Positions 12,001 to 27,000 of a stretch of DNA of 64,000 nucleotides are shown one piece after another. Position numbers and translations under genes: made by a program. Origin of the DNA: G965202915 sp965205955 (lineage in GTDB: Bacteria > Pseudomonadota > Gammaproteobacteria > Eutrophobiales > Eutrophobiaceae); the NCBI GenBank assembly GCA_965205955.1, contig OZ242192.1, forward strand, positions 1,302,001 through 1,366,000, in the 5' to 3' direction. The notes under the pieces were generated by a model that saw nothing but the letters and a program-made list of their open reading frames with translations, searched no databases and was not told the DNA's origin. Within the stretch, counting starts at the first letter, position 1. Each line of letters begins with the position of its first letter.

Positions 12001-15000
12001 GCACAGACCGTCACGGTAACCGGCGTGAACGACGACGTTGATAACCCCGGCAACGCCCGCACTGCGACCGTAACCCATGCGCCTACGAGCACGGACGCCG
12101 GCTATGGCTCGGTGGTCATAGCGTCTGTGACCGTCACCGTAGAAGATGATGATGCAGCAGCAGCAGGTGTCACCGTCACCCCGGTGACACTCAGTGTCCC
12201 CGAAGATGGCGGCACCACGGCCGACTACACCCTGGTACTCGACACTGCGCCGACGGCCGATGTCACCATTGCCGTTGCGAGCGACACCGTCACGGCGGCA
12301 ACCGTATCGTCGGCATCGCTGACCTTCACCCCGACCAACTGGGATACGGCACAGACCGTCACCGTCACCGGCGTGAACGACGACGTTGATAACCCCAGCG
12401 ACGAACGCACTGCGAGCCTAAGCCATACGGCTGCGAGCGCAGACGGCAACTATGAGGGGGTAGCCATAAGCATAGCATCTGTGACCGTCACCGTAACCGA
12501 TGACGACGACGCCGGCGTCACCGTTGACCCGCTGGCACTTACGGTTGACGAAGCAGGCAGCGACACCACGGCCGACTACACCGTGGTACTCGACACCGCG
12601 CCGACGGCCGATGTCACCATTGCCGTTGAGAGCGACACTGACACGGCGGCAACCGTATCGTCGGCATCGCTGACCTTCACCCCGACCAACTGGGATACGG
12701 CACAGACCGTCACCGTCACCGGAGTGGACGACGACGTTGATAACCCCGGCAACGCCCGCACTGCGACTGTAACCCATGCGCCCACGAGCACGGATGCCGG
12801 CTATGGCTCGGTGATCATAGCGTCTGTCACCGTCACCGTAGAAGATGACGACACCGCCGGCGTCACCGTCGACCCGATGACACTCTCGGTTCCCGAAGCG
12901 AGCGGCACCAGCACCTACACCGTGGTACTCGATACCCAGCCGACCGGCAATGTCACCATTACCCCGGAGAGCGGCGACACCATGGCGGCCACGGTATCCG
13001 GGGCGCTGACCTTCACCACGACCGACTGGAGCACGGCACAGACCGTCACCGTCACCGGCGTGAACGACAACGACGATAACCCCGGCAACGCCCGCACTGC
13101 GACCCTGACCCATACCTCTTCGGGCGCGGACACCACCTATAATAACCTGACGAGCATAGCGTCTGTCACCGTCACCGTACAAGATGACGACGACCCGGGC
13201 ACCGGGACGGTGACGGTAACCTTGAATCCCGGCATTGCCGGCAACGATGAAGTCAACATTGCCGAGCAGGCGGCCGGCTTTACCATCAGCGGCACGGTGG
13301 CGGACGGGGCCACGGTGGAAGTGAGCTTTAACGGTGGCACCACCCTAAGTGCCACCGTGAGCAGCACCGACTGGAGCCTTGACATTCCGCCCACTAGCAT
13401 TGGGACCACCGTCACCAGCGTAGAGGTGGTGGTCACGGCCATGCTGGGAGGCGCTACCGGCACGAGGCGCCGGATGGTAGCCATAGACCTGGTGGCCCCG
13501 ACGGCGACCTATGCGGCGCCGCCCACATTGACGGTGGGTACGCCCATCACCGACATCATGCCGGGCAGCCCGTCTTCGGACATCAGCAGCTATGTGGTGC
13601 AAGTCGGCAACCTGCCGCCGGGCCTGACGCTGGACGGCAACACCGGAGTCATCAGCGGCGCCCCGACCACGGCGAATGCTGCAACGGCGACGGTGGGCAT
13701 CCGCCTGACCGACGGGGCTGGCAACCCGACCGATGTAGAGATTATCTTCCCGTCGGTAGCCATGGGCAGCCAGACGCTGAGCGGCTTTACCTACAGCGCG
13801 GGTACCGCAACGGTAGGCCAGACGGCCCCGACGGTGACTGCGCCCACGGGGGCGGTAGTCGGCAGCGACCTGAGCTACGGCACCACCTCAGCCGGCATAT
13901 GCACGGTTGATTCCGCCACCGGCGCCCTGACGCTGGTTGGCGCAGGAGACTGCGTCATTACGGTAACGGCCTCGGCGACGACCAACTATAACGAGGCGAC
14001 CGCCGACTTCACCATCACGGTGGCTGCGGCAGGGGCAGCAGGCGTCACCGTCACCCCGGCGACACTCAGTGTCCCCGAAGCTGGCGGCAGCACGGCCGAC
14101 TACACCCTGGTGCTCGACACTGCACCGACGGCCGAGGTCACCATTGCCGTTGCGAGCGACACCACCTCGGCGGCAACCGTATCGTCGGCATCGCTGACCT
14201 TCACCCCGACCGACTGGGATACGGCACAGACCGTCACCGTAACCGGCGTGAACGACGACGCCCCCGGCGACCGCATTGCGACCGTAACCCATGCGCCTAC
14301 GAGCGCGGACAGCGCCTATAACTCGGTGGTCATAGATCCTGTGACCGTCACCGTAGAAGATGATGACGCAGCAGCAGCAGCAGGCGTCACCGTCACCCCG
14401 GCGACACTCAGTGTCCCCGAAGATGGCAGCACCATGGGCGCCTACACCCTGGTACTCGACACCGTGCCGTCGGACGAAGTCACCATTGCCGTTGCGAGCA
14501 GCGACACCATGGCGGCAACCGTATCGTCGGAAACGCTGACCTTCACCACGGCCAACTGGAACACGGCACAGACCGTCACCGTCACCGGCGTAAACGACGA
14601 CGTTGATAACGTTGGCAACGCCCGCACTGCGACTGTCAGCCATACGGCTGCGAGCGCGGACGGCAACTATAGCGGGGGAGCCGTAACCATAGCGTCTGTG
14701 ACCGTCACCGTAGACGATGACGACGACGCTGGCGTCACCGTCTCCGAGACGGAACGCACGGTTTCCGAAGATGGCAACTCCAGGGACACCTACACCGTGG
14801 TACTCACCAGCGCGCCGACGGACGAGGTCACCATTGCCGTTGCGAGCGACACCGACACGGCGGCAACCGTATCGCCGGCATCGCTGACCTTCACCACGGC
14901 CGACTGGGATACGGCACAAACCGTCACCGTCATCGGAGTGGACGACGACGTTGATAACCCCAGCGACGAACGCACTGCGACCCTAAGCCATACGCCTACG

Positions 15001-18000
15001 AGCGCGGACGCCGGCTATAACACGGTGCCCATAGCGTCTGTGACCGTCACCGTAACCGATGACGACGACGCCGGCATCACCGTCTCCGGGACGGTACTCG
15101 CGGTTGCCGAAGCGGACGGCACGGGCGCCTACACCCTGATACTCGACACCCAGCCGGCAGCCGATGTCACCATTGCCGTTGCGAGCGACGCCACCATGGT
15201 GGCAACGGTGTCGCCGGCATCGCTGACCTTCACCTTGACCGACTGGAACACGGCACAGACCGTCACCGTCACCGGCGTGGACGACACTATAAATAACACC
15301 CCTCCCCGCACTGCGACCGTGAGCCATACGGCTACCAGCACGGACCCCAACTATAACGCAGAGGGCATAGAGTCTGTGACCGTCACCGCAACCGATGACG
15401 ACGCAGCGCTGCCGGTCATCTCTATAGCCGCCGGGCCTTCCGTGGACGAAGGGACGTCGGTGACCTTCACGGTGACGGCGGACCCTGCTCCGGTGGCAGA
15501 TCTGAGCGTGACGGTTACGGTGGACGACGGGGCGGGCGACTTCATTGCCGGCGTGGCGCCGACGACGGTAACGATTGGCGCCAGCGCCACGGAGGCCACG
15601 CTGATGGTGGCGACCATGGCCGACACGGACGACGAACCGAATGGCGTAGTGACGGCGGCATTAAGGACGGGCACCGGCTATATGGTCGGCGCCCCGGACA
15701 CAGCCAGTGTCGCGGTCCGGGACGACGATGGCGCACCCGACCCGGTCATCTCGATTGCGGCGGGGGCTGCGGTGATGGAGGGGACAACCGCCACCTTCAC
15801 GGTGACGGCGACCCCGGCTCCGGCGGCAGATCTGACCGTGACGGTTACGGTAGACGACGGGGCAGGCAACTTCATTGCCGGTGTAGCGCCGACGACGGTA
15901 ACGATTGCCGCCAGCGCCACGGAGGCCACGCTGACGGTGGCGACCATGGCCGACCTGATTGACGAGGCGAACGGCACGATAACGGCGACGGTGACCATAG
16001 GCGCCGGCTACACCGTGGATGGGAGCAACAACACAGCCAGTGTCACGGTCGAGGATGACGACGCTGCGCCGACGCTGGCGATTGACTCGCCGAGCGTAGA
16101 CGAGGGCAACAGCGGCTCGGTGATGTTGCGTTACACGGTGACGCTGACCGGGGCGACGGAGCAGGAAGTGACGGTGGACTACGCGGATACGGAAACCGGC
16201 ACGGCGACCTCGGGCACCGACTACGAAGCGATTACCGCCGGCACCACACTGACCTTTACGCCGGGCGGTGCGACGACCACACAGAACATAGACGTAACGG
16301 TGACGGGGGACGCGGTTGACGAGGGGGACGGGGAGACGGTTATCGTCATGCTGTCGGGCGAGACCAACGCGACGATTGCAACCGCCGACGGCACTGGCAC
16401 GATTACCGATGACGACGACCCGCCGACGCTGGCGATTGACTCGCCGGACGTAGAAGAGGGCGACAGCGGTTCGGCGACGCTGAGCTACACGGTGACACTG
16501 AACGGGGCGACAGAGCAGACGGTGACGGTGGACTATGCGGATGCGGGCACCGGTTCGGCGACCTCGGGCACCGACTACGACGTGCTCACTGCCGGCACGC
16601 TGACCTTTGTGCCGGGCACGACCACACAGAACATCGACGTAACGGTGACGGGAGACACGGATGAAGAAGGGGACGAGACGGTCATCGTCACCCTGTCGAA
16701 CCCGGACAACGCAACGATTGCAACCGCCGACGGCACCGGCACGATTACCGATGACGACGCCCCGGTATTGCCGACCATCTCAATCGCCGCCGCGTCTTCC
16801 CCGGTGACCGAGGCGGACAATGCCACCTTCACGCTGACGGCGGACCCGGCTCCGGGGACGGATCTGATTGTGACGGTTACGGTGGACGACGGTTCGGGCA
16901 ACTTCATTGCCAGCCCGGCGCCGACGATGGTAACGATTACCGCCAGCACCACGACGGCCACGCTGGTGGCGTCGACCGACGACGACTCTGTCGACGAGGC
17001 GGAGGGCATGATCACGGCGACGGTGACGGCCGGCGCAGGCTACACGATAGCCCTGTCGCCAGCCAACAGCGCCACGGTCACGGTCGAAGATAACGACCCT
17101 GCGCCGACGCTGGCGATTGACTCGCCGACTGTGCTTGAAGGCGACAGCGGCAGCACGGCGATGCTGCGCTACACGGTGACGCTGAGCGGGGCGACAGAGC
17201 AGGAAGTCACGGTGGCCTACGCGGATGCGGCGGGCTCTGTGGGCGACGGCACGGCAGATCCGGACACCGACTACGAAACGCCCACCGCCGATACGCTGAC
17301 CTTTACGCCGGGCGGTGCGACCGCACAGACCATCGACGTAATAGTGACGGGGGACGCAATTGACGAGCCGAACGAGACCGTCGTCCTCAGATTGTCGGGC
17401 GAGACCAACGCGACGATTACCACCCCCGACGGTACTGGCACGATTACCGATGACGACCCCCTGCCGACGCTGGCGATTGACTCGCCGACTGTGCTCGAAG
17501 GCGACAGCGGTTCGACGACACTGAGCTACACGGTCACGCTGACCGGGGATACAGAGCGGGAAGTAACGGTGGCCTACGCGGACAGCGGCACGGCGACCTC
17601 AGGCACCGACTACGACGCGAATACCGCCGCTGGCACACTGACCTTTGCGCCGGGCGGTGCGACCATGCAGACCATGACCATTGACGTAACGGTGACGGGG
17701 GACACGGATGACGAGGGGGACGGAGAGACGGTCATCGTCACCCTGTCGAACCCGGTCAACGCAACGATTACACCCCCCGACGGCATCGGCACCGGCACGA
17801 TTACCGATGACGACGACCCGACCTTGCCGGCTATCTCGATTGCCGCCGGGCCTTCCCCGGTGACCGAGGGGGACGATGCCACCTTCACGCTGACGGCGAA
17901 CCCTGCTCCGATGACGGATCTGACCGTGACGGTTACGGTAGACGACGGTGCCAGCGACTTCATTGCCAGCTCAGCGCCGACAATGGTAACGATTACCGCC

Positions 18001-21000
18001 AGCAACACCACGGTCACACTGACGGTGATGACCAACGACGACACTACAGACGAGGCGGAAGGCATGATAATGGCGACGGTGACGCCGGGCGCCGGCTATA
18101 CGGTCAGTAGCCCATCCACGGCCCGTGTCACGGTCCAGGATAATGACATAGTCATCACCGGCGCAACTACCGGCACAGTGACGGAAGACGTGCCCACCAC
18201 CGCTACCGGCGCCCTGGTCGTGGACGGCGACTTTGCGCCACAGACCGGCGACACCGACCGTGCCAACGGGCTTGGTATGTACGGCAACTTTGTGCTGGAG
18301 GCGAATGGCATGTGGACCTATACACTGGATAACACGCCCGGCGACTCCCAGGGAGACGCCACCAATGCGCTGGCTGGGGGCGACAACCCGACCGAAGTCT
18401 TCACTGCGGTGTCTGCCGCAGACTCCAGCGTGGAACAAGAAGTCACCATCACCATCACCGGCGCCAATGACGCGCCCACCGCCGATGCCGGTCTGATGCA
18501 AACCGTGGCCGAAGGCGCCACCGTCACCCTGGACGGCAGCGGCTCCAGCGACCCGGATACCGGAGATATGATTGATGCTTATACCTGGACGCAAAGCGGC
18601 ACACCGACTGTGACCCTGAGTGACGCCAGCGTGGTCGCTCCGACCTTCATGGCGCCGACGACCGTGACTTCCTCCACCGACCTGAGCTTTAGTCTGGTAG
18701 TCAACGACGGCGATACCGATTCCGCCCCTGACCCTGTCACCATCACCGTCAATCCGGCCTCCGCCCCACCGGTCGTGAGCACGGTAGAGATTAGCAGTAC
18801 CGGCCCCTATGCCGCCGGCGACAACATTGAAGTGACGGTGACCTTCAGCGAGATAGTCAATGTAGTGGGCGCCCCTCAGATTGCTCTGACGGTGGACACG
18901 ACCCTCCGCCAGGCGGTCTACGATAGCGGCACCGACGCCACGGCTGTGTTCCTCTACACGGTACAGGACGGGGAGAACGATGCGGACGGGGTGAGCATCC
19001 CCGCCGATTCCCTGACCCAGGCCGCTGGCAGCACCATTCAAGACGGCGACGGCACCGATGCGACCCTCACGCATACTGCCGTGGACGCAGACCCCGCCCA
19101 GACCGTGGACACGACCGCGCCGACCGTGAGCATGGTAGAGCTTAGCAGCGACGGCCCCTATGCCCTTGATGAGGACATTGAGGTAACGGTGACCTTCAGC
19201 GAGGCGGTCACTGTGTCCGGCGCCCCGGAGATTACCCTGACGGTAGGTGCGAACGAGCGCCAGGCGACCTTCAGTAGCGGCTCCGACACCGCTGCCCTGG
19301 TGTTCACCTACACGGTGGCAGCCACGGAGACCGATGAGGACGGGGTGAACATTGACGCCAATGCGCTGGCCCAGGCCGCTGGCAGCGCCATTCAAGACAC
19401 CGCCGGCAACAATGCGACCCTCACGCATACTGCCGTGGACCCAGACCCCGCCCATGCGGTGGACACGACGGCCCCGGCCTTTGTTGATGACAGCGCCACC
19501 GTCGACGCCGACGTGCTGGTACTGACGTATAGTGAAAATCTGAACGAAAGCTCTGCCCCGGACAATGGAGACTACACGATAGGGGTGATCCCCGGCACGG
19601 CCCCGACGGTCACCGGGGTTCGCATTAGCGGCACGGATGTGACTCTGATGCTGAGCACGCCCGTCACCCGCGACCAGACGGTCACGGTGAGCTACATGGT
19701 CGGCTCCACCCCGTTGCAGGACCTTGCCGGCAACGATGCCATCGGGCTGAGCGATGCGACTGTAACCAACGACACGCCCATGGTGTTGCCGACCATCTCG
19801 ATTGCCGCGGGGGCTGCGGTGACGGAGGGGACGGCGGCGACCTTCACGCTGACGGCGACCTCCGCTCCGGGGACAACCCTGACCGTGACGGTTACGGTAG
19901 ACGACGGGGCAGGCGACTTCATTAGCAGTCCGCCGACGACGGTAATGATTACCGCCAGCACCACCACGGCCACGCTGACGGTACCGACCGACGACGACTC
20001 TATTGACGAGGCGGAGGGCATGATAACGGCGACGGTGACGGCCGGCACAGGCTACATGGTAGCCGGAGGGGCAGGCAACACAGCCAGTGTCACGGTGAAT
20101 GATGACGACGCTGCGCCGACCTTGGCGATTGACTCGCCGCGGATGGTGACCGAGGGCGATGACGGCGACACGGCAACGCTGAGCTACACGGTGACGCTGA
20201 GCGGGGATACGACGCAGGAAGTGACGGTGCAGTATGCGGATTCGGGCGACGGCACGGCAACATCGGGTGCCGACGCCGACTACGACACGATTGCCGGCGG
20301 CACACTGACCTTTACGCCGGGCGATGCGACCACACAGACCATTGCCGTAACGGTGAGGGGGGACGCAATTGACGAGGAGGACGAGACGGTCATCGTCATG
20401 CTGTCGAACCCGGTCAACGCGACGATTGCAACAGACACGGGCACCGGCACGATTACCGATAACGACCCTGAGCCGATGCTGGCGATTGACTCGCCGAACA
20501 TGTTCGAGGGCGCCGACGGCGACACGGCGACGCTGCGCTACACGGTGACATTGAGCGGGGCGACGGAGCGGGAAGTAACGGTGCAGTACGCGGATGCGGG
20601 CACCGGCACGGCGGCATCAGGCACCGACTACGAAGCGCTTACCCCCACCACCGGCACGCTGACCTTTGCGCCGGGCGGTGCGACCGCACTGAACATAGAC
20701 GTAACGGTGATGGGGGACCTGGATGATGAGGGGGACGAGGAGACGGTTGTCGTCAGACTGTCGGGCGCGGTCAACGCAACGATTACAACTTCCGACGGCA
20801 CCGGCACGATTACCGATGACGACGACCCGCCGGCGCTGGCGATTGACTCGCCGAGCGTAGACGAGGGCGACAGTGGCCCGGCGACGCTGAGCTACACGGT
20901 GACGCTGACCGGGACGACGGCACAGACGGTGATGGTGGACTACGCGGATGCGGGCAGTGGCACGGCGGAATCAGGCGCCGACTACGAAACGATTACCGGC

Positions 21001-24000
21001 GGCACACTGACCTTTACGCCGGGCACGACCACGACCACACAGACCATTGCCGTAACGGTGACGGGAGACATAATTGACGAAGAAAACGAGACCGTCATCG
21101 TCAGACTGTCGAACGCGGTCAACGCGGGGATTACAACCCCCGACGGCACCGGCACGATTATGGACGACGACCCTGTGCCGATGCTGGCGATTAGCTCGCC
21201 GACCATGAACGAGAGCAACAGCGGCAGGGCGACGCTGAGCTATGTGGTGACACTGAGCGGGGATACGGAGCGGGAAGTGACGGTGGACTATGCGGATTTG
21301 GGCACCGGCACGGCAACCTCGGGCACCGACTACGACACGCTTGGCAGCGGCGGCACACTGACCTTTACGCCGGGCATGACCACACAGAACATCGACGTAA
21401 TGGTGGTGGGAGACACGACTGACGAGGATAACGAGACGGTCATTGTCAGACTGTCGAACCCGGACAACGCAACGATTGCAACCGCCGACGGCACCGGCAC
21501 GATTACCGACGACGACGCTGAGCCGACGCTGGCGATTGACTCGCTGGCCGTGCCCGAGGGCGACAGCGGCTCGATGACGCGGAGTTACACGGTGACACTG
21601 AACGGGGCGACGGCACGGACGGTGACGGTGGACTATGCGGATTCGGGCGGCGGCACGGCGACCTCAGACGACGACTACGACGCGATTACCGGCGGCACAC
21701 TGACCTTTACGCCGGGCATGCTCACACAGACCATTGACGTAATGGTGACGGGCGACACGACTGACGAGGAGGACCAGACCATCATCGTCACCCTGTCGAA
21801 CCCGGTCAACGCAATGATTGCAACGGACATGGGCACGATGACGATTACCGATAACGACGACCCGCCGACGCTGACGATTAACTCGCCGAGCGTGGGCGAG
21901 GGCGACAGCGGCATGGTGACACTCAGCTACACGGTGACGTTGACCGAGGCGACGGAGAAGGAAGTGACGGTGCAGTACGAGGATTCGAGCGCCGGTTCGG
22001 CAACCTCGGGCACCGACTACGACGCGATTACTGCCGGCACACTGACCTTTACGCCGGGCACGACCACACGGGACATTGACGTAATGGTGAGGGGGGACAT
22101 GATTGACGAGATGAACGAGACCGTCATCGTCTCCCTGCCGGTGTCGGGCGAGACCAACGCGACGATTATAACAGGCACGGGCACCGGCACGATTACCGAT
22201 GACGACGATGCAGGCGTCAGCGTCTCCGAGACGGATCGCATGGTTACAGAAGCGGACGGCACGGCCGACTACACCGTGGTACTCGACACCGAGCCGACGG
22301 CTAATGTCACCATTGCCGTTGCGAGCGACACCGAAACGGTGGCAACGGTGTCGCCGCCATCGCTGACCTTCACTTCGACCGACTGGAACACGGCGCAGAC
22401 CGTCACCGTCACCGGCGTGAACGACAACATTGATAACCCCGGCAACGCCCGCACTGCGAGCCTAAGCCATACGGCCACGAGCTTGGACACCAACTATGGC
22501 TCGGTGCCCATAGCATCTGTGGACGTCACCGTAAACGATGACGACGACCCGGTCATCTCGATTGCTGCCGGGGCTTCCCCGGTGATCGAGGGGACGTCGG
22601 CGACCTTCACGCTGACGGCGACCTCCGCTCCGGGGACAGCCCTGACCGTGACGGTTACAGTGGACGACGGGGCCGGCAACTTCATTACCGGTGCGCCGAC
22701 GACGGTAACGATTGCCGCCAGCGACACGACGGCCATGCTGGAGGTGCCGACCACCAACGACACTACCGACGAGGTGAACGGCATGATCACCGCGACGGTG
22801 GAGGGCGGCACAGGGTACACGGTAGCCTCGCCGCCAGGCAACAGCGCCAGTGTCACGGTCAATGATAACGACGACCCGCCGACGCTGGCGATTGACTCGC
22901 CGAGCGTGACCGAGGGCAACAGTGGCACGGCGACACTCAGCTACACGGTGACGCTGACCGGGGGGACGGAGCGGGAAGTGACGGTGCGGTATGCGGGCTC
23001 GGGCGGCACGGCGACTTCGGGCACCGACTACGACGCGATTACCGCCGGCACGCTGACCTTTGCGCCGGGCACGACCACACAGCCCATCAACGTAACGGTG
23101 AGGGGGGACACGGTGGACGAGCCGAACGAGACCGTCATCGTCACCCTGTCGAACCCGGGCAATGCAACGATTGAAAGCGGCAGAGGCACGGGCACCGGCA
23201 CGATTACCGATGACGATGCGGTGGCAGTGCCGGTCATCTCTATAGCTGCCGGGACTGCGGTGATGGAGGGGACGGCGGCGATCTTCACGCTGACGGCGGA
23301 CCCTGCTCCGATGACGAACCTGACCGTGACGGTTACGGTGGACGACGGGGCGGGCAACTTCATTGCCAGTCCAGCGCCGACGACGGTAACGATTGCCGCC
23401 AGCGAGACGATGGCCATGCTGGAGGTGCCGACCACCAACGACAATACCGACGAGGCGAACGGCATGATAACCGCGACGGTGGAGGGCGGCACAGGTTACA
23501 TGGTGGACGGGACGAACAACAGCGCCGGTGTCACGGTCGAGGATGACGACGCCGAACCGACGCTGATGATTGACTCCCCGAGTGTGGCAGAGGGCGACGC
23601 CGGCGAGACACCGACACTGAGCTACACGGTGACGCTGACCGGGGGGACGGAGCGGGAAGTGACGGTGCGGTATGCGGGCTCGGGCGGCACGGCGACTTCG
23701 GGCGCCGACTACGACGCGATTACCGCCGGCACGCTGACCTTTGCGCCGGGCACGACCACACAGCCCATCAACGTAACGGTGATGGGGGACACGATGGACG
23801 AGCCGAACGAGACCGTCATCGTCACCCTGTCGAACCCGGTCAACGCGACGATTGAAAGCGGCAGAGATACGGGCACCGGCACGATTACCGATGACGATGC
23901 GGTGGCAGTGCCGGAAATCTCTATAGTGGTCGCCGGGTTTTTCGTGATCGAGGGGGGCGATACGGTCTTCACGCTGACGGCGGCCCCTGCTCCGATGACG

Positions 24001-27000
24001 GATCTGACCGTGACGGTTACGGTGGACGACGGGGCCGGCAACTTCATTGCCGGTCCAGCGCCGACGACGGTAATGATTGCCGCCCGCGCCACGACGGCCA
24101 CGCTGACGGTGGCGACCATGGCCGACTCTATTGACGAGGAGGACGGCATGATCACGGCGACGGTGGAGACCGGCACAGGCTATACGGTAGCTGGAGGGGG
24201 AGCCAACACAGCCCGTGTCAGGGTCCAGGATAACGACGACCCGCCGATGCTGGCGATTGACTCGCCGAGCGTGACCGAGGGCGACAGCAGCACGGCGACG
24301 CTACGCTACACGGTGACGCTGACCGGGGAGACGGCACGGACGGTGATGGTGGACTACGCGGATGCGGGCGGCGGCACGGCGACCTCGGGCACCGACTACG
24401 ACGCGATTACTGCCGGCACGCTGACCTTTGCGCCGGGCGCGACCACACAGAACATCAACGTAACGGTGAGGGGAGACACGATGGACGAGCCGAACGAGAC
24501 CGTCGTCGTCACCCTGTCGACCCCGGTCAACGCGACGATTGAAAGCGGCAGAGGCACGGGCACCGGCACGATTACCGATGACGACGACCCGGTCATCTCG
24601 ATTGCTGCGGGGGCTGCGGTGATGGAGGGGATGCCGGCGACCTTCACCGTGACGGCGACCTCCGCTCCGATGACGAACCTGATCGTGACGGTTACGGTGG
24701 ATGAAGGGGGCGGCAACTTCATTAGCAGTCCAGTGCCGACGACGGTAACGATTGCCGCCAGCACCACGACGGCCACGCTGATGGTGTCGACCACCAACGA
24801 TAATACCGACGAGGCGAACGGCATGATAACCGCGACGGTGGAGATCGGCACAGGCTACACGGTAGCCTCGCCGCCAAGCAACAGCGCCAGTGTCACGGTC
24901 AATGATAACGACGACCCGCCGACGCTGGCGATTGACTCGCCGAGCGTGACCGAGGGCGACAGCGGCACGGCGACACTCAGCTACATGGTGACGCTGACCG
25001 GGGATACGGCACAGACGGTGATGGTGAACTATGCGGATGCGGGCGCTACGGGCAGTGGCACGGCGGCATCGGGCGCCGACTACGAAACGATTACCGCCGG
25101 CACACTGACCTTTACGCCGGGCGGTGCGACCACACAGACCATCGACGTAACGGTGACGGGGGACACGATTGACGAGGAGGACGAGACCGTCATCGTCACC
25201 CTGTCGGGAGCGGTCAACGCGGAGATTACAACCCCCGACGGCACTGGCACGATTGACGACGACGACGCTGAGCCGACGTTGGCGATTGACTCGCCGAGGG
25301 TAGACGAGGGCGACAGCGGCACGGCGACGCTGCGCTACACGGTGACGCTGACCGGGGCGACGGAGAAGACTGTAATGGTGGGGTATGCGGGCTCGGGCGG
25401 CACGGCGGCTTCGGGCACCGACTACGCCGCGATTACTGTCGGCACACTGACCTTTGCGCCGGGCACGACCACACAGACCATTGACGTAACGGTGAGGGGA
25501 GACACGATTGACGAGCCGAACGAGACGGTCATCGTCACCCTGTTGAGCACGGTCAACGCGACGATTGAAAGCGGCAGAGGCACGGGCACCGGCACGATTA
25601 TCAATGATGATGCCCTCGTCCCCTCGGCCGTACTGGCCGCCGTCACTCCGCTGGGCGAGGGGAATCTGAACCGTCCCACGGATACGGTGACAGTAACGGT
25701 AACCCTGATGAACACCATGTACATGCCCGAAGCAGAACTGGACATGACCGACTTCAGGCTGATGGATACCGTAGCCGGAGATGTGACGGTATCTGCTGTC
25801 ACCCGCACCAGCGACGTGATAGCCACGCTCAGGCTGACCCATAGCGGTGAGGATATTGCCCCGGACGGCGAGCTGAGCGTAACGGTACTCGCTTCCGCTC
25901 ACACCGGCAGTGGCGACCTGCCTGCTGGCAGTGTTCCGATTGACGCCATCCCCCCGCTCGTGAGCGCTTTGGGCTTCAGCACTACCGGCCCGTACGGCCT
26001 GGGCGCTATCATTGAGGTGAACTTCAGATTCGCCGCACAAGGCCGAGGAGTCCTGGAAAACGTCTTTGTGACCGGAAGCCCCAATGCTCTCCTGAATATC
26101 GGGGGCAGTGAGCGCAATGCGGCCTACAACCGGGGCAGCGGCACCAGCCTCCTGATATTCCGCTACACGGTGATGGCAGGCGATAACGATGCGGACGGTG
26201 TGTCTCTGACAAGCAACGCACTGCTCGGTGGGGGCGGCCTTATTCGGGACGCTGCCGGCAACAATGCGCTCCGCGGCTCTCGTCCTATTTCCGACGGCGC
26301 CACCCAGCGGGTGGATGGCGTCGTCCCGATACTGTCCACTGCCATAGTTGACGGCGTCACGCTGGTTTTGACTTATACTGAGGCGCTGGACAACACCTCC
26401 ACCCCCGCCAACGACGCCTACACGGTGATGGTGGGCGGCAGTGCCGGGCCGGCCGTCAACGACGTGACCATCAGCGGCATGGCCGTGACCCTGATGCTCG
26501 CCACGGCGGTCCCCGGCGGCCAGACGGTCACACTGGATTACACGCCCGGCAGCGCCCCGGTGCAGGATACCGTCGGCAACGATGCCGTGATGCTGGACGA
26601 CCAGACGGTGATGAACAAGGCCACACCAGCAGGCGTCACCGTCACCCCGATGGTACGCATGGTTGACGAAGATGGTGGCATGGCCACCTACACCGTGGCG
26701 CTCGATACCCGGCCGTCGGCCGATGTCAGGATTACCCCTGCGAGCAGCGACACCCTGGCGGCAACCACATCGCCGATATCGCTGCGCTTCACCCCGCTCG
26801 ACTGGAACACGGCGCAGACCGTCACCGTAACCGGCGTGAACGACGTCATGGACAACCCCGGCGACGCCCGCACTGTGACCGTAACCCATACGGCTGTGAG
26901 CACGGACGATGCCTATAACGGGGGAGCCATAACCATAGATCCTGTGACCGTCACCGTAGAAGATGACGACGACGCGATCAGCGGGACGGTGCCGGTAGGT

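Noticed and set aside
10552..26889. Very long open frames on the minus strand inside the adhesin gene (for example about 508 codons at 10552-12078 and 862 codons at 24301-26889).
   Set aside because: They are antisense to a GC-rich, repetitive coding sequence where stop codons are rare on the other strand; their products are Arg/Gly/His-rich, low in complexity and match no family.
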